From positions 1 to 64,000 of the forward strand of contig JAGHSZ010000007.1 of NCBI GenBank assembly GCA_018065565.1: 64,000 bases of DNA. Reading direction: 5' to 3'. Of this stretch, positions 1 through 8,291 are shown piece after piece (the stretch's first letter is position 1; every line of letters begins with the position of its first letter). Source of the stretch: Candidatus Colivivens caballi (lineage in GTDB: Bacteria; Bacteroidota; Bacteroidia; Bacteroidales; Bacteroidaceae). The notes beneath the pieces were generated by a model that was not told where the DNA came from, made no database searches, and was given only the letters and a program-made list of their open reading frames with translations. The translations under genes were made by a program, and so were the position numbers.

Positions 1-314
1 GCACCACTTGTTGTGATCTTAGTTGAACGACCACCTTCCATAACTGGGTCATCGTATTCGTCTGTTACGAATTCGAGTCCTTCTGGGAGATAGATGTCAG
101 CTTGAACACCACAGATTGGGTCTTCAGCATTGTTGAGGTCAACATTGAGTGTGAACTCTTGACCTGCTACAACATCGTCAGCAGAGAGTGTGAGGGTAGC
201 TGAACCTTCAGCAGTTGCAGCGAGTTGCTTTACTGGGTTTACATCAAGTGTAGTTTCTGCGTTTGCTCCAAGACCTGCTAAGCAGAGAAGTCCGAGCACA
301 ATTGATTTTTTCAT
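1..314 (-). CDS. secreted cohesin-like domain protein (C-terminus outside window)
   Basis: The first ~104 residues are present; the gene runs off the left edge. The N-terminus is a signal peptide (MKKSIVLGLLCLAGLGANA). The following region has the pattern of cohesin-like beta-sandwiches: a VVAGQEFTLNVDLNN strand pair, then CGVQADIYLPEGLEF. That fold usually mediates protein-protein contacts at the cell surface or in secreted enzymes. A clear Bacteroidetes promoter lies upstream, leaving a leader of about 95 bases. Codons are strongly biased (CTC, GGT, AAC, GAC), as in the ribosomal protein genes here, suggesting high expression. The domain assignment is by pattern only; the missing part could hold other domains. 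Confidence 0.6.
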   Translation of the reverse strand, partial: MKKSIVLGLLCLAGLGANAETTLDVNPVKQLAATAEGSATLTLSADDVVAGQEFTLNVDLNNAEDPICGVQADIYLPEGLEFVTDEYDDPVMEGGRSTKITTSG

Positions 315-415
315 GTGTTAATTGTTTATTTAAATTGTTTGTAATAATTCGATTGAATGTACCGTTTTTATCTCACTATAAGTGTGAAGCGCAGTTAAAT
401 TTTACTATACGGGTG

Positions 416-447
416 CAAAGATAAACAAATCATTTGTAATTGACAAA
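416..447 (-). promoter_or_regulatory. Bacteroidetes promoter of the cohesin-like gene
   Basis: Read on the minus strand, TTTG (447-444), 20 bases, then TATCTTTG (423-416). This matches the Bacteroidetes sigma-ABfr consensus well and gives a leader of roughly 95 bases. Confidence 0.7.
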
Positions 448-512
448 CATTTTTGAAGAAAAATGCAATAAATGTTGTCATTATGATTCGTTTTAAGTAA
501 ATCTGTTGCCGT

Positions 513-1508
513 TTAACTCATAATTGCAAAGTAATCGACGATACCTAACAGTCGGTTTTCTTTGTCGGTAACTATGAGTGAATGAATCTCGTGCTTCTTG
601 AAAATTGATTGAATTTGCATCAGTTTCGCATCCGGACCGATGGTGCGTGGGGTGCGTGTCATGGCATCTTTTACTGCAAGATTGAAAAAGTTGGATTTTG
701 CTCCCTCGACAGCACGGCGTATGTCTCCATCTGTGATGATGCCAATTGGGCACTTGTCTTCATCAAGTATGATGCCAAGTCCTAACTGACCGTTGCTGAT
801 GAGTATGATGGCGTCGATAAGTTTCATGTCGGCATCAACAATCGGCAGGTTGTCGGTGTACATCACATCGCGCACTTTTGTTACCAGTTTCTTACCGAGG
901 GTACCTGCTGGATGAAATTTGGCAAAGTCGCGTGCTTTGAACTTACGCTTGGACATCAATTCGCATGCTATTGCATCACCCATTGCCATGGTTGCTGTTG
1001 TCGATGAAGTCGGAGCGAGTCCTAATGGACATGCCTCCTTTTCGACTGCTACAGATATGTGGTAATCAGAGTGCTTTGCAAGCAATGATTCAGGGTTGCC
1101 TGTCATGGATACAATCTTGTTGTGACGGTCTTCCAAACAAGAGACTATGTGAAGAATCTCATCGGAATTGCCTGAATTCGATATGAGAAGTGCGATGTCG
1201 TCTTCCATAATCATGCCGAGGTCGCCGTGTAGTGCATCAAGTGGGTTTACATAGAATGCGGGTGTTCCTGTTGATGCAAGTGTTGCTGCTATCTTTGCTG
1301 CCACATGACCTGATTTGCCCACGCCGGAAACGACGATGTGTCCTTTGCATTCATACATTAGTTCTATAGCCTTGCTGAATGTTTCACTGGCTTCAATCTG
1401 GGGTATTAGATCGAGAATGGCGTTGGCTTCGTCTTGAAGACACTTGATTGCTGTATCGTTTATGTTATTCATTGCATTTAGAAATTCGTTTGTTGAAAAT
1501 TTCATCAA
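513..1508 (-). CDS. kdsD: arabinose-5-phosphate isomerase (Kdo synthesis)
   Basis: Interconverts ribulose-5-phosphate and arabinose-5-phosphate in the cytoplasm, the first step of Kdo synthesis for lipopolysaccharide. The 331-residue protein has a SIS sugar-isomerase domain at about 40-180 (VVSGVGKSGHVAAKIA; LISNSGNSDEIL) and two CBS domains at about 205-331, the normal KdsD/GutQ architecture and length. kdsA lies 30 bases upstream on the same strand, which supports the Kdo role over GutQ-like sugar catabolism. A downstream start (MNNIND, 13 residues in) is possible; the longer frame is used here. Confidence 0.93.
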   Translation of the reverse strand: MMKFSTNEFLNAMNNINDTAIKCLQDEANAILDLIPQIEASETFSKAIELMYECKGHIVVSGVGKSGHVAAKIAATLASTGTPAFYVNPLDALHGDLGMIMEDDIALLISNSGNSDEILHIVSCLEDRHNKIVSMTGNPESLLAKHSDYHISVAVEKEACPLGLAPTSSTTATMAMGDAIACELMSKRKFKARDFAKFHPAGTLGKKLVTKVRDVMYTDNLPIVDADMKLIDAIILISNGQLGLGIILDEDKCPIGIITDGDIRRAVEGAKSNFFNLAVKDAMTRTPRTIGPDAKLMQIQSIFKKHEIHSLIVTDKENRLLGIVDYFAIMS

Positions 1509-1538
1509 TCGCTGATGTGTGGTGGCGCTGATGATTTC

Positions 1539-2303
1539 TTATGGTATGAGCAATGGCTTAATTGCGCTTTCGAAGTCTTTGAGATATAGCATGTTTGGTC
1601 CGTCGCTCAATGCCTTTTCTGGGTCAGGATGTGTTTCAAAGAAATATCCATTTGCGCCAAAGGCCTTTGCTGCAAGTGCCATGGCTGGCACGAATTCACG
1701 GTTGCCTCCGGTTTTTCCTCCTGCAGCCCCTGGACGCTGAACTGAATGAGTACAGTCCATGATCACAGTCTTTGCATATTTCTTCATGTCTGCAATATTG
1801 CGGAAGTCAACGGCTAAATTGTTGTAACCATAGATGTTACCTCTTTCTGTAAGCCAGACATCGGTATTACCGCTTTCGATGACTTTCTGCACAGGGAACT
1901 GCATGTCGTCACCACTTAGGAATTGTGCTTTTTTGATGTTGACAGTTTTGCCAGTTTTAGCTGCTGCAACAAGCAAATCGGTCTGTCGGCAGAGAAAAGC
2001 CGGAATCTGCAGCACATCGGCTACTTGGCTAGCAGGATTGGCTTGGTAACTTTCGTGTATATCAGTCAGAATGCGAAGGCCATACTTCTGCTTGATGTCA
2101 GCAAGCATCTGCAAACCTTTTTCCAAACCAGGACCTCTGAACGAGCTGATAGAAGTGCGGTTGGCTTTATCGAATGATGCTTTGAAAATGATGTCGATGC
2201 CCAGCGCACGGTTTATTCGCACAAGTTCCTTGGCAACTTCGTCAAGGACATCCATGCTCTCAATGACGCATGGCCCGGCTATGATGACTGTCTTATTGTT
2301 CAT
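1539..2303 (-). CDS. kdsA: 3-deoxy-8-phosphooctulonate synthase
   Basis: Condenses phosphoenolpyruvate with arabinose-5-phosphate to give Kdo-8-phosphate for the lipopolysaccharide inner core. The 254-residue protein opens with the family's IIAGPCVIES motif. It also has FKASFDKANRTS near residue 45 and the C-terminal ETHPDP segment. It is about 30 residues shorter than the E. coli enzyme, as usual in Bacteroidetes. Its start overlaps the end of the phosphopantetheinyl transferase gene by 11 bases, and kdsD follows, so the three genes look translationally linked. Confidence 0.95.
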   Translation of the reverse strand: MNNKTVIIAGPCVIESMDVLDEVAKELVRINRALGIDIIFKASFDKANRTSISSFRGPGLEKGLQMLADIKQKYGLRILTDIHESYQANPASQVADVLQIPAFLCRQTDLLVAAAKTGKTVNIKKAQFLSGDDMQFPVQKVIESGNTDVWLTERGNIYGYNNLAVDFRNIADMKKYAKTVIMDCTHSVQRPGAAGGKTGGNREFVPAMALAAKAFGANGYFFETHPDPEKALSDGPNMLYLKDFESAIKPLLIP

Positions 2304-2931
2304 AATTGGTAAGCGTTAATACAAAATCGTTAAACACCTTATATAATATAATATGTGTGTTGCCATCCTGGGCATTCATCTTGAGATTCCCTTCATAGCA
2401 TAATTCGTCGAATGGCAAGATATGCATGTCGTTCTGAAAATCTGCAACCTCTTTGCCAACCACTTTGAACACGCTTTCTTTTGCCGACCAGTGCAAGAGC
2501 AGACCGATAACTGTGTCAGCTTGTTCGTCGTCAGCCATGAAGCGCGATTTCACTCGCTCCACTCTGGACTCCTTGCCTGCTTCAAGATGCTCTACTTGCT
2601 CAATGTCAATGCCCACTTTGTTCTTGTCAGAAAGTGCTATGGCTACATAACTACCTGTGTGGGAAATACTGATGTGCAGTCCCTCATATTCTGGAAGCAA
2701 AGGGGCACCTTGTTCATTGTATGATATCTGGACCTGGCGTTCAAGCATTGTATACAGTAGGACTCTGACGGAGGTCCATTCGAGTCGTCGCTTTTCACTT
2801 GCAAAGCATGTTTCTGCCTCGCTGCTGATGGATTCGGCATCGGGCAGAATTCCTAACAGTTGCTCGTAGTCTTCTGTGATATGCCAAATTGCAACACGGG
2901 TGTTGCCTATCTGATTTTCGTAATAGAGCAT
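2293..2931 (-). CDS. 4'-phosphopantetheinyl transferase superfamily protein
   Basis: Likely transfers phosphopantetheine from coenzyme A to a carrier-protein serine. The 212-residue protein is Sfp/AcpT-like, with GIDIE near residue 107 and WSAKESVFK near residue 148; these supply the Mg2+-binding acidic residues and the lysine. The start codon shares one base with the ssb stop (TGATG) and the end overlaps kdsA, so it sits inside an operon. No polyketide or peptide synthetase is nearby, so the partner is probably the fatty-acid acyl carrier protein. That is inference. Confidence 0.85.
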   Translation of the reverse strand: MLYYENQIGNTRVAIWHITEDYEQLLGILPDAESISSEAETCFASEKRRLEWTSVRVLLYTMLERQVQISYNEQGAPLLPEYEGLHISISHTGSYVAIALSDKNKVGIDIEQVEHLEAGKESRVERVKSRFMADDEQADTVIGLLLHWSAKESVFKVVGKEVADFQNDMHILPFDELCYEGNLKMNAQDGNTHIILYKVFNDFVLTLTNYEQ

Positions 2932-3359
2932 CAGAATGGAGCCTCTTCTGTGGTTTGGGAAACAGTTGGCTGTACAGGTGTGGGAGCAGCAGATGTGGCT
3001 TGTGGCTTGTCGGTTGTTCCTTGCTGTGGGCGTGAGAGCATTTCCATCTGACTTGCTATGATTTCAGTGACATAGCGTCGGATGCCCTGGCGGTCATCAT
3101 ATTGACGAGACTGTATTTTCCCTTCAACATAAAGTTTGTCACCTTTGTGTACATATTTTTCTACGATTTCGCCGAGTTTATCCCAAAAAATTATTGTATG
3201 CCATTCTGTCTGTTCGGGGACCTGTGTTCCGCTGGCGAGTGTGTAGGCTTTGTCGGTTGTGGCAAGTCGCACTTGTGCTACACACACGCCTGTTGGTGTG
3301 TAGCGTACTGTTGGGTCAACTCCCACATTGCCTATGAGCATAACTTTATTGAGAGACAT
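2931..3359 (-). CDS. ssb: single-stranded DNA-binding protein
   Basis: Coats single-stranded DNA in replication, repair and recombination. The 142-residue protein starts MSLNKVMLIGNVG, with an OB fold over about 1-110 (WHTIIFWDKLGEIVEKYVHKG; YVEGKIQSRQY). A short Pro/Thr/Gln linker leads to the acidic-hydrophobic tip EEAPF, a variant of DDDIPF that recruits partner proteins. It lies 19 bases downstream of aroC and overlaps the phosphopantetheinyl transferase start, so it appears co-transcribed with metabolic genes. Confidence 0.95.
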   Translation of the reverse strand: MSLNKVMLIGNVGVDPTVRYTPTGVCVAQVRLATTDKAYTLASGTQVPEQTEWHTIIFWDKLGEIVEKYVHKGDKLYVEGKIQSRQYDDRQGIRRYVTEIIASQMEMLSRPQQGTTDKPQATSAAPTPVQPTVSQTTEEAPF

Positions 3360-3378
3360 AGATTATCTATATTAGTTC

Positions 3379-4404
3379 TTATATGATTGAGTTTGTTTGT
3401 TTCATAAGCAAATGGTCTGCAATGACCATTGCTGCCATACTTTCTACAACTGGCAATGCACGTTGAAGCACACATGGATCGTGACGCCCTTTTGCAACAA
3501 GGGTGACAGCATCACCGTTGTTGTTTACTGTCTGTTGAGGTTGTGCGATGGTGGCAATCGGTTTGAACGCAACGCGGAAATAAATGTCTTCGCCGTTGCT
3601 GATACCTCCCTGAATGCCTCCGCTGTTGTTGGTGTGAGGATGTATCTTGCCATTTTCACATACGAAAGGGTCATTCTGTTCAGAACCTTTCAGTCCAACG
3701 CCATCGAATCCTCCACCGTAATCGAAACCTTTTGCTGCATTGATGGACAGCATTGCTGATGCCAATGATGCTGATAATTTCCCAAACACAGGTTCGCCCA
3801 GTCCGATAGGACAGCCAGTTATGGTGCATGAGATTATGCCACCGATGGAATCATGTTTCTGACGGACTTCATCAACAATCTTTGCATATTGCTGAAACTG
3901 CTCGTCGTCTGTTCCAGAGAGAATGGTGCTACCGACTTGACTTATTCGTGCTGCAACATGTATCCCTTTTGCCTTGATTAGCATCTTGGCGAATGCTCCT
4001 CCTACAACTCTGCATGCCGTTTCGCGTGCAGAACTGCGTCCACCTCCGCGATGGTCACGGATGCCATACTTCATTTGGTATGTGAAGTCGGCATGTGACG
4101 GACGGAAAACCTCTTTCAACTCGTTGTAGTCAGATGAATGAGCATCAGTGTTCTTGATGATGAATCCGATTGGGCAGCCTGTTGATTTACCGTCGAATAC
4201 GCCTGAAAGCAGTTCTACTTCGTCTTGCTCGTTGCGTTGAGTAGTTAGTAACGATGTGCCAGGACGACGACGGTTCATCTCGCTGCGAATCAAATCAAGG
4301 TCGATGTCTATTCCGGCAGGGAAACCATCTATGATACCTCCGATGGCAGGGCCATGGCTTTCACCGAAAGTTGTAAGGCGGAATATGTTGCCAAATGTGT
4401 TCAT
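3379..4404 (-). CDS. aroC: chorismate synthase
   Basis: Converts 5-enolpyruvylshikimate-3-phosphate to chorismate, the branch point for aromatic amino acids and other aromatics, using reduced FMN. The 341-residue protein shows the family signatures [10 protein letters not shown] near residue 13, RRRPG near 45, [14 protein letters not shown] near 117-130 and [13 protein letters not shown] near 285. Length is slightly short of the 350-360 norm. It lies between the FKBP gene (12 bases upstream) and ssb (19 bases downstream) in a probable minus-strand operon. No other shikimate gene is in the window. Confidence 0.96.
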   Translation of the reverse strand: MNTFGNIFRLTTFGESHGPAIGGIIDGFPAGIDIDLDLIRSEMNRRRPGTSLLTTQRNEQDEVELLSGVFDGKSTGCPIGFIIKNTDAHSSDYNELKEVFRPSHADFTYQMKYGIRDHRGGGRSSARETACRVVGGAFAKMLIKAKGIHVAARISQVGSTILSGTDDEQFQQYAKIVDEVRQKHDSIGGIISCTITGCPIGLGEPVFGKLSASLASAMLSINAAKGFDYGGGFDGVGLKGSEQNDPFVCENGKIHPHTNNSGGIQGGISNGEDIYFRVAFKPIATIAQPQQTVNNNGDAVTLVAKGRHDPCVLQRALPVVESMAAMVIADHLLMKQTNSII

Positions 4405-4416
4405 AGAAGTCGATGA

Positions 4417-5046
4417 TTAATGACAGTGTCCGCATCCACATCCATCGTGATGATGGTGGTTCTCACCGCAGTCGCAGTCATCATCTCCACATCCGCATCC
4501 TTCACCGCAATCGCCTCCGCAGTCGTGACATCCACAACCGCATCCTTCGCCACTTAGCATACGAATCATACCAGTGACTTCGTCGTTGGTAGCTTCACGG
4601 TGAGTAATGACTTTGCCAACAAAGTGCAAGTCTTGACCTGCTCTTGGGTGGTTGAGGTCGATGGTCACTGCATCTTCCTTTACTTCGATGACAGTTCCGT
4701 TGAAGCGGTTGCCGTCTTCACCCTGAAGTGGAATCACATTCCCTTCGAAGATGTGTTCCTCGTCGAACTTGCCATTGAGGAAGAATGTGGATTTAGGAAC
4801 ATCAAACATGAGTTCGTCTTCGAAGTCTCCATATGCATCCTTGCATGGGATTACGAAATCGAAAGTATCTCCCTCTTTTAGTGGGTCAAGTTCTTTCTCG
4901 AATGCAGGTAGTACACAGCCGAGATTGCTGATGAACTGGAACGGATGTTCTGCCGATGCCTCTTCTACGAGATCGTCCTCGATGTCTTCGTTGTCGCTTA
5001 CATAGAGTTTGTATGCTACTGTAATGTAATTGTTCGTTGTTGCCAT
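4417..5046 (-). CDS. SlyD-like FKBP-type peptidyl-prolyl isomerase with Cys/His tail
   Basis: A cytoplasmic prolyl isomerase/chaperone of the SlyD type. The start chosen (MATTNNYITV) gives 209 residues; a longer frame adds 28 residues unlike the family. The FKBP half-domain and insert-in-flap domain span about 1-160 (FISNLGCVLPAFEKEL; LNHPRAGQDLHFVGKV, the SlyD hallmark). Residues 165-209 are a Gly/Cys/His/Asp tail with 12 cysteines and 7 histidines, including four consecutive histidines. By analogy with E. coli SlyD the tail probably binds nickel or other metals. It is first in the run towards aroC and has its own promoter. Confidence 0.92.
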   Translation of the reverse strand: MATTNNYITVAYKLYVSDNEDIEDDLVEEASAEHPFQFISNLGCVLPAFEKELDPLKEGDTFDFVIPCKDAYGDFEDELMFDVPKSTFFLNGKFDEEHIFEGNVIPLQGEDGNRFNGTVIEVKEDAVTIDLNHPRAGQDLHFVGKVITHREATNDEVTGMIRMLSGEGCGCGCHDCGGDCGEGCGCGDDDCDCGENHHHHDGCGCGHCH

Positions 5047-5087
5047 TGATTTTATCTTTTTTATGTGTATGAAAGTTATTTTCTTTG

Positions 5088-5095
5088 CAAATATA
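5088..5095 (-). promoter_or_regulatory. -7 element of the FKBP-aroC operon promoter
   Basis: On the minus strand TATATTTG fits TAnnTTTG and sits about 42 bases before the FKBP start. The -33 element is not convincing. It is back to back with the promoter of the plus-strand lipoprotein gene at 5118-5125. Confidence 0.45.
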
Positions 5096-5117
5096 CAAAT
5101 ATTTGGGGAAGAAACGC

Positions 5118-5125
5118 TACCTTTG
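5118..5125 (+). promoter_or_regulatory. -7 element upstream of the GIN-domain lipoprotein
   Basis: TACCTTTG, an exact TAnnTTTG match, 18 bases before the start codon. A partial -33 element (TTTGG near 5102) is closer than usual, so the leader would be very short. Confidence 0.5.
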
Positions 5126-5143
5126 TACAAAATAATCGACTAA

Positions 5144-6025
5144 ATGAATAGAACTTTATTAACAACAGCCGTTAAAAGGGTAGTGTTAGTGGCAATGACC
5201 GCTGCGGTACTTGCTTCGTGCAATAGTGGTTCGACAACCAAAAATGGTGATAATAATGGCGCAAATGTTGACTCGGCCTGTGAAGCACAATCAGAAGATA
5301 AGGTGGAGGTGGTACGCTGCGACATTCCGTTTGCTGGTGAATTCTCTCAAGTGACAAGTATATGTAGTCTGGACATTTACTTTACGCAAGGCGAATGCAG
5401 GATAATGGCAGAAGGACCAAAGTCGCTTGTCCAACTTGTCAAAGTGTCTGTTGATTCGGGTTCTTTGATGATTACTTATAACAGTGAGAACAATCCGTCA
5501 ATCAATATGTTTGATAAAAAGGGGGCAAAAGTTACATTGTATGTCTCTGCTCCAAAGTTAAGAATTGCATCCACATGTGGCACAGGTAATTTCATTGCAA
5601 AGGGAACCATCGAAACCGAAGACTTGTCGCTTGGCACGTTGTCGTCTGGAAATATTGAAATGGATTCAGTGGTTTGTCATGGAGCATTTAGGTATGATGG
5701 CAAAAATGTTGGAAATGCCATGTTCCACTATCTAAAAGTTGATGGTGATGCTGATTTTGTGGCTTCTGGAGACGGCAATATCAATGCAGGAGTTGACATT
5801 GGAGGTCATGTGTTGATAAATCAGAACGGTAGCGGCAGGACTATATTGCAAGGTAAGGCTGATAACACTGAAATACTGGCGTTTGGTAAGTCTGATGTGG
5901 AATTGAATATTGAAACAAACAATGTGGAAGTTTCGGCATATGACGATGCAAATATCGTCCTTGCGGGTAGTTATAAGTCAAGAACCGTAAATCAAGGCAA
6001 AGGTGCAAAAGTTCTGTTTCGCTGA
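5144..6025 (+). CDS. GIN-domain (DUF2807-like) lipoprotein
   Basis: The 293-residue protein begins with a lipoprotein signal ending in the lipobox LASC (Cys26), so it should be anchored in the envelope. A low-complexity Gly/Asn/Ser linker follows. From about residue 65 there are repeated short beta strands (LDIYFTQGECRIMAEGP; LRIASTCGTGNFIAKG; NNVEVSAYDDANIVLAG) typical of the 'putative auto-transporter adhesin, head GIN domain' family, a beta-helix-like fold. Such proteins are abundant in Bacteroidetes and their function is not firmly known. It is transcribed alone, divergently from the FKBP operon. Confidence 0.8.
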   Translation: MNRTLLTTAVKRVVLVAMTAAVLASCNSGSTTKNGDNNGANVDSACEAQSEDKVEVVRCDIPFAGEFSQVTSICSLDIYFTQGECRIMAEGPKSLVQLVKVSVDSGSLMITYNSENNPSINMFDKKGAKVTLYVSAPKLRIASTCGTGNFIAKGTIETEDLSLGTLSSGNIEMDSVVCHGAFRYDGKNVGNAMFHYLKVDGDADFVASGDGNINAGVDIGGHVLINQNGSGRTILQGKADNTEILAFGKSDVELNIETNNVEVSAYDDANIVLAGSYKSRTVNQGKGAKVLFR

Positions 6026-6260
6026 TTGGCAATGATGCAGCACTAACCACTTCTTTAAAGGCTTTATTGTGTTCCATTTTAACCGAGGGAAACAAGATGC
6101 GGATGATAAATAAGTAGTAGGCTAATTAGTATGTTATAGTCTAATGGCCTATTGTGGTTGAATACATGCTTAACAGCATTTTTATGATACTTGGACTTGG
6201 TCTCTGAGCTGTTTGTGCGTGTATTTCATGTAAAAATATGGTAGTTCTGTTTTTTTTTCG

Positions 6261-6268
6261 TAATTTTG
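6261..6268 (+). promoter_or_regulatory. -7 element of the lepA promoter
   Basis: TAATTTTG fits TAnnTTTG, 38 bases before the lepA start. The -33 position is obscured by a T tract. The rest of the 281-base gap from 6026 shows no gene. Confidence 0.4.
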
Positions 6269-6306
6269 TGCCGAATTATAAACATATAACAACAGACACG
6301 AACTAA

Positions 6307-8091
6307 ATGAAGAATATTCGCAACTTTTGTATTATTGCACATATTGATCATGGTAAGTCAACTCTGGCTGACCGATTGCTTGAATATACTAACACCATTA
6401 AGGTTACTGAAGGGCAGATGCTTGACGACATGGATCTTGAAAAGGAACGAGGCATCACCATCAAAAGTCATGCCATTCAGATGGAGTACAAACTTGATGG
6501 TGAAACTTATATACTGAACTTGATTGATACTCCGGGGCATGTTGACTTTTCTTACGAAGTGAGCCGAAGCATTGCTGCTTGTGAGGGAGCTTTGCTGGTT
6601 GTTGATGCCACTCAGGGCGTTCAGGCACAGACAATATCAAACTTATATATGGCTATCGACAACGACTTGGAAATAATTCCTGTCATCAATAAGTGCGATA
6701 TGCCAAATGCTATGCCAGATGAGGTGGCAGACGAGATAATTGACCTTCTTGGCTGCAAGCGCGAAGAGATTATTTTGGCGTCAGGCAAGACTGGTATGGG
6801 AGTCGAGGAAATTCTGCGTGCTGTGGTGGAACGCATACCTCATCCAGAAGGTGACGAATCTGCTCCACTTCAGGCTCTTATCTTTGATTCTGTCTTTAAT
6901 TCGTTCCGCGGCATCATTGCATACTTCAAAGTTGTGAACGGTGTGATGCGTCCTGGTCAAAAGGTGCGTTTCATTAATACAAAGAAAGAATATCAGGCAG
7001 AAGAAATCGGTGTGCTAAAAATGGACATGGTACCTCGAAAGGAACTGCGGACAGGTGATGTTGGTTACATAGTCTCTGGTATTAAGAATGCTGTTGAAGT
7101 AAAAGTGGGTGATACCATTACCACGGTTGCTGATGGCAGTATGGAGGCGATTGAAGGCTTCCAGGAGGTTAAGCCAATGGTCTTCGCCGGTGTGTATCCA
7201 ATCGAGACTGAAGATTATGAGAACCTTCGCACATCACTTGAAAAACTTCAACTTAACGACGCTTCACTTTCTTTCCAACATGAGAGTTCTGCTGCACTGG
7301 GATTTGGTTTCCGCTGTGGTTTCCTCGGACTTTTGCACATGGAAATTGTTCAGGAGCGACTTGACCGTGAGTTCAACATGGATGTGATCACTACTGTGCC
7401 AAATGTGTCTTATATGATATATGACAAGCATGGTGTGGCAACCGAAGTTCACAACCCTTCCTCTATGCCCGACCCAACACTGATTGAGCATGTCGAAGAA
7501 CCTTATATTCATGCAACGATTATTACCACATCCACATATATAGGTCCTATTATGACCTTGTGCCTCAGCAAGCGTGGTGAACTTTTGAAGCAGGAGTTTA
7601 TTGCTGGTAATCGTGTGGAGATACATTTCTTGATGCCACTTGGCGAAATTGTCATTGACTTCTATGACAAGTTGAAGAGTATAAGCCGTGGCTATGCCTC
7701 TTTTGATTACAGCAGTGCTGGCTTCCGCCCATCTAAACTGGTTAAACTCGACATTCTGCTCAATGGCGAAAGTGTCGATGCACTGAGCACACTTACACAT
7801 GTTGACAATGCAGTGACGCTTGGTCGCCGTATGTGTGAACGCTTGAAAGATTTGTTGCCACGCCAACAGTTCGATATTGCAATTCAGGCGGCTATCGGTG
7901 GCAAGATCATTGCTCGTGAAACTGTCAAGCAAGTTCGAAAGGATGTACTTGCAAAGTGTTATGGTGGTGATGTTAGCCGTAAACGCAAACTGTTGGAAAA
8001 GCAGAAGGCTGGTAAAAAGCGAATGAAGCAGATTGGAAATGTGTCGGTTCCTCAGAAAGCTTTCCTTGCAGTGCTGAAACTTGATGATTAG
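6307..8091 (+). CDS. lepA: elongation factor 4 (LepA)
   Basis: A ribosome-associated translational GTPase that acts on stalled or mistranslocated ribosomes. The 594-residue length matches the family. G motifs are intact: AHIDHGKST (11-19), the switch I segment RGITIKS, DTPGH near 77, NKCD near 130. They are followed by EF-G-like domains and the LepA-specific C-terminal domain rich in Lys/Arg ([19 protein letters not shown]), which reaches the peptidyl-transferase region. Flanking genes are unrelated and it appears to be transcribed alone. Confidence 0.98.
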   Translation: MKNIRNFCIIAHIDHGKSTLADRLLEYTNTIKVTEGQMLDDMDLEKERGITIKSHAIQMEYKLDGETYILNLIDTPGHVDFSYEVSRSIAACEGALLVVDATQGVQAQTISNLYMAIDNDLEIIPVINKCDMPNAMPDEVADEIIDLLGCKREEIILASGKTGMGVEEILRAVVERIPHPEGDESAPLQALIFDSVFNSFRGIIAYFKVVNGVMRPGQKVRFINTKKEYQAEEIGVLKMDMVPRKELRTGDVGYIVSGIKNAVEVKVGDTITTVADGSMEAIEGFQEVKPMVFAGVYPIETEDYENLRTSLEKLQLNDASLSFQHESSAALGFGFRCGFLGLLHMEIVQERLDREFNMDVITTVPNVSYMIYDKHGVATEVHNPSSMPDPTLIEHVEEPYIHATIITTSTYIGPIMTLCLSKRGELLKQEFIAGNRVEIHFLMPLGEIVIDFYDKLKSISRGYASFDYSSAGFRPSKLVKLDILLNGESVDALSTLTHVDNAVTLGRRMCERLKDLLPRQQFDIAIQAAIGGKIIARETVKQVRKDVLAKCYGGDVSRKRKLLEKQKAGKKRMKQIGNVSVPQKAFLAVLKLDD

Positions 8092-8103
8092 TGACATAAG
8101 CTG

Positions 8104-8137
8104 CATTGATTAATGGTAAAAGTTACATTGATTAATG
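8104..8137 (+). repeat. two direct copies of a 12-bp repeat, 22 bp apart
   Basis: CATTGATTAATG occurs at 8104-8115 and 8126-8137, just after the lepA stop. The rest of the 200-base gap to the protease gene shows nothing further and no clear promoter. Confidence 0.55.
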
Positions 8138-8291
8138 ATATAAACTGCTTTAACTACATAAACGGTGTAAACCTTAATAGCAGAGTTTGCTTCTTACAAT
8201 GGTTTGGATGAGCAATTCCGTTTGATACATTCACCATGGAGCTGACTTTACTTGTTTCAGACAACCAACAGACTAATACCCCAATTGTCCT

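Noticed and set aside
7264-8106. 280-codon minus-strand ORF opposite lepA
   Set aside because: Antisense to the conserved C-terminal part of LepA; no recognisable protein features.
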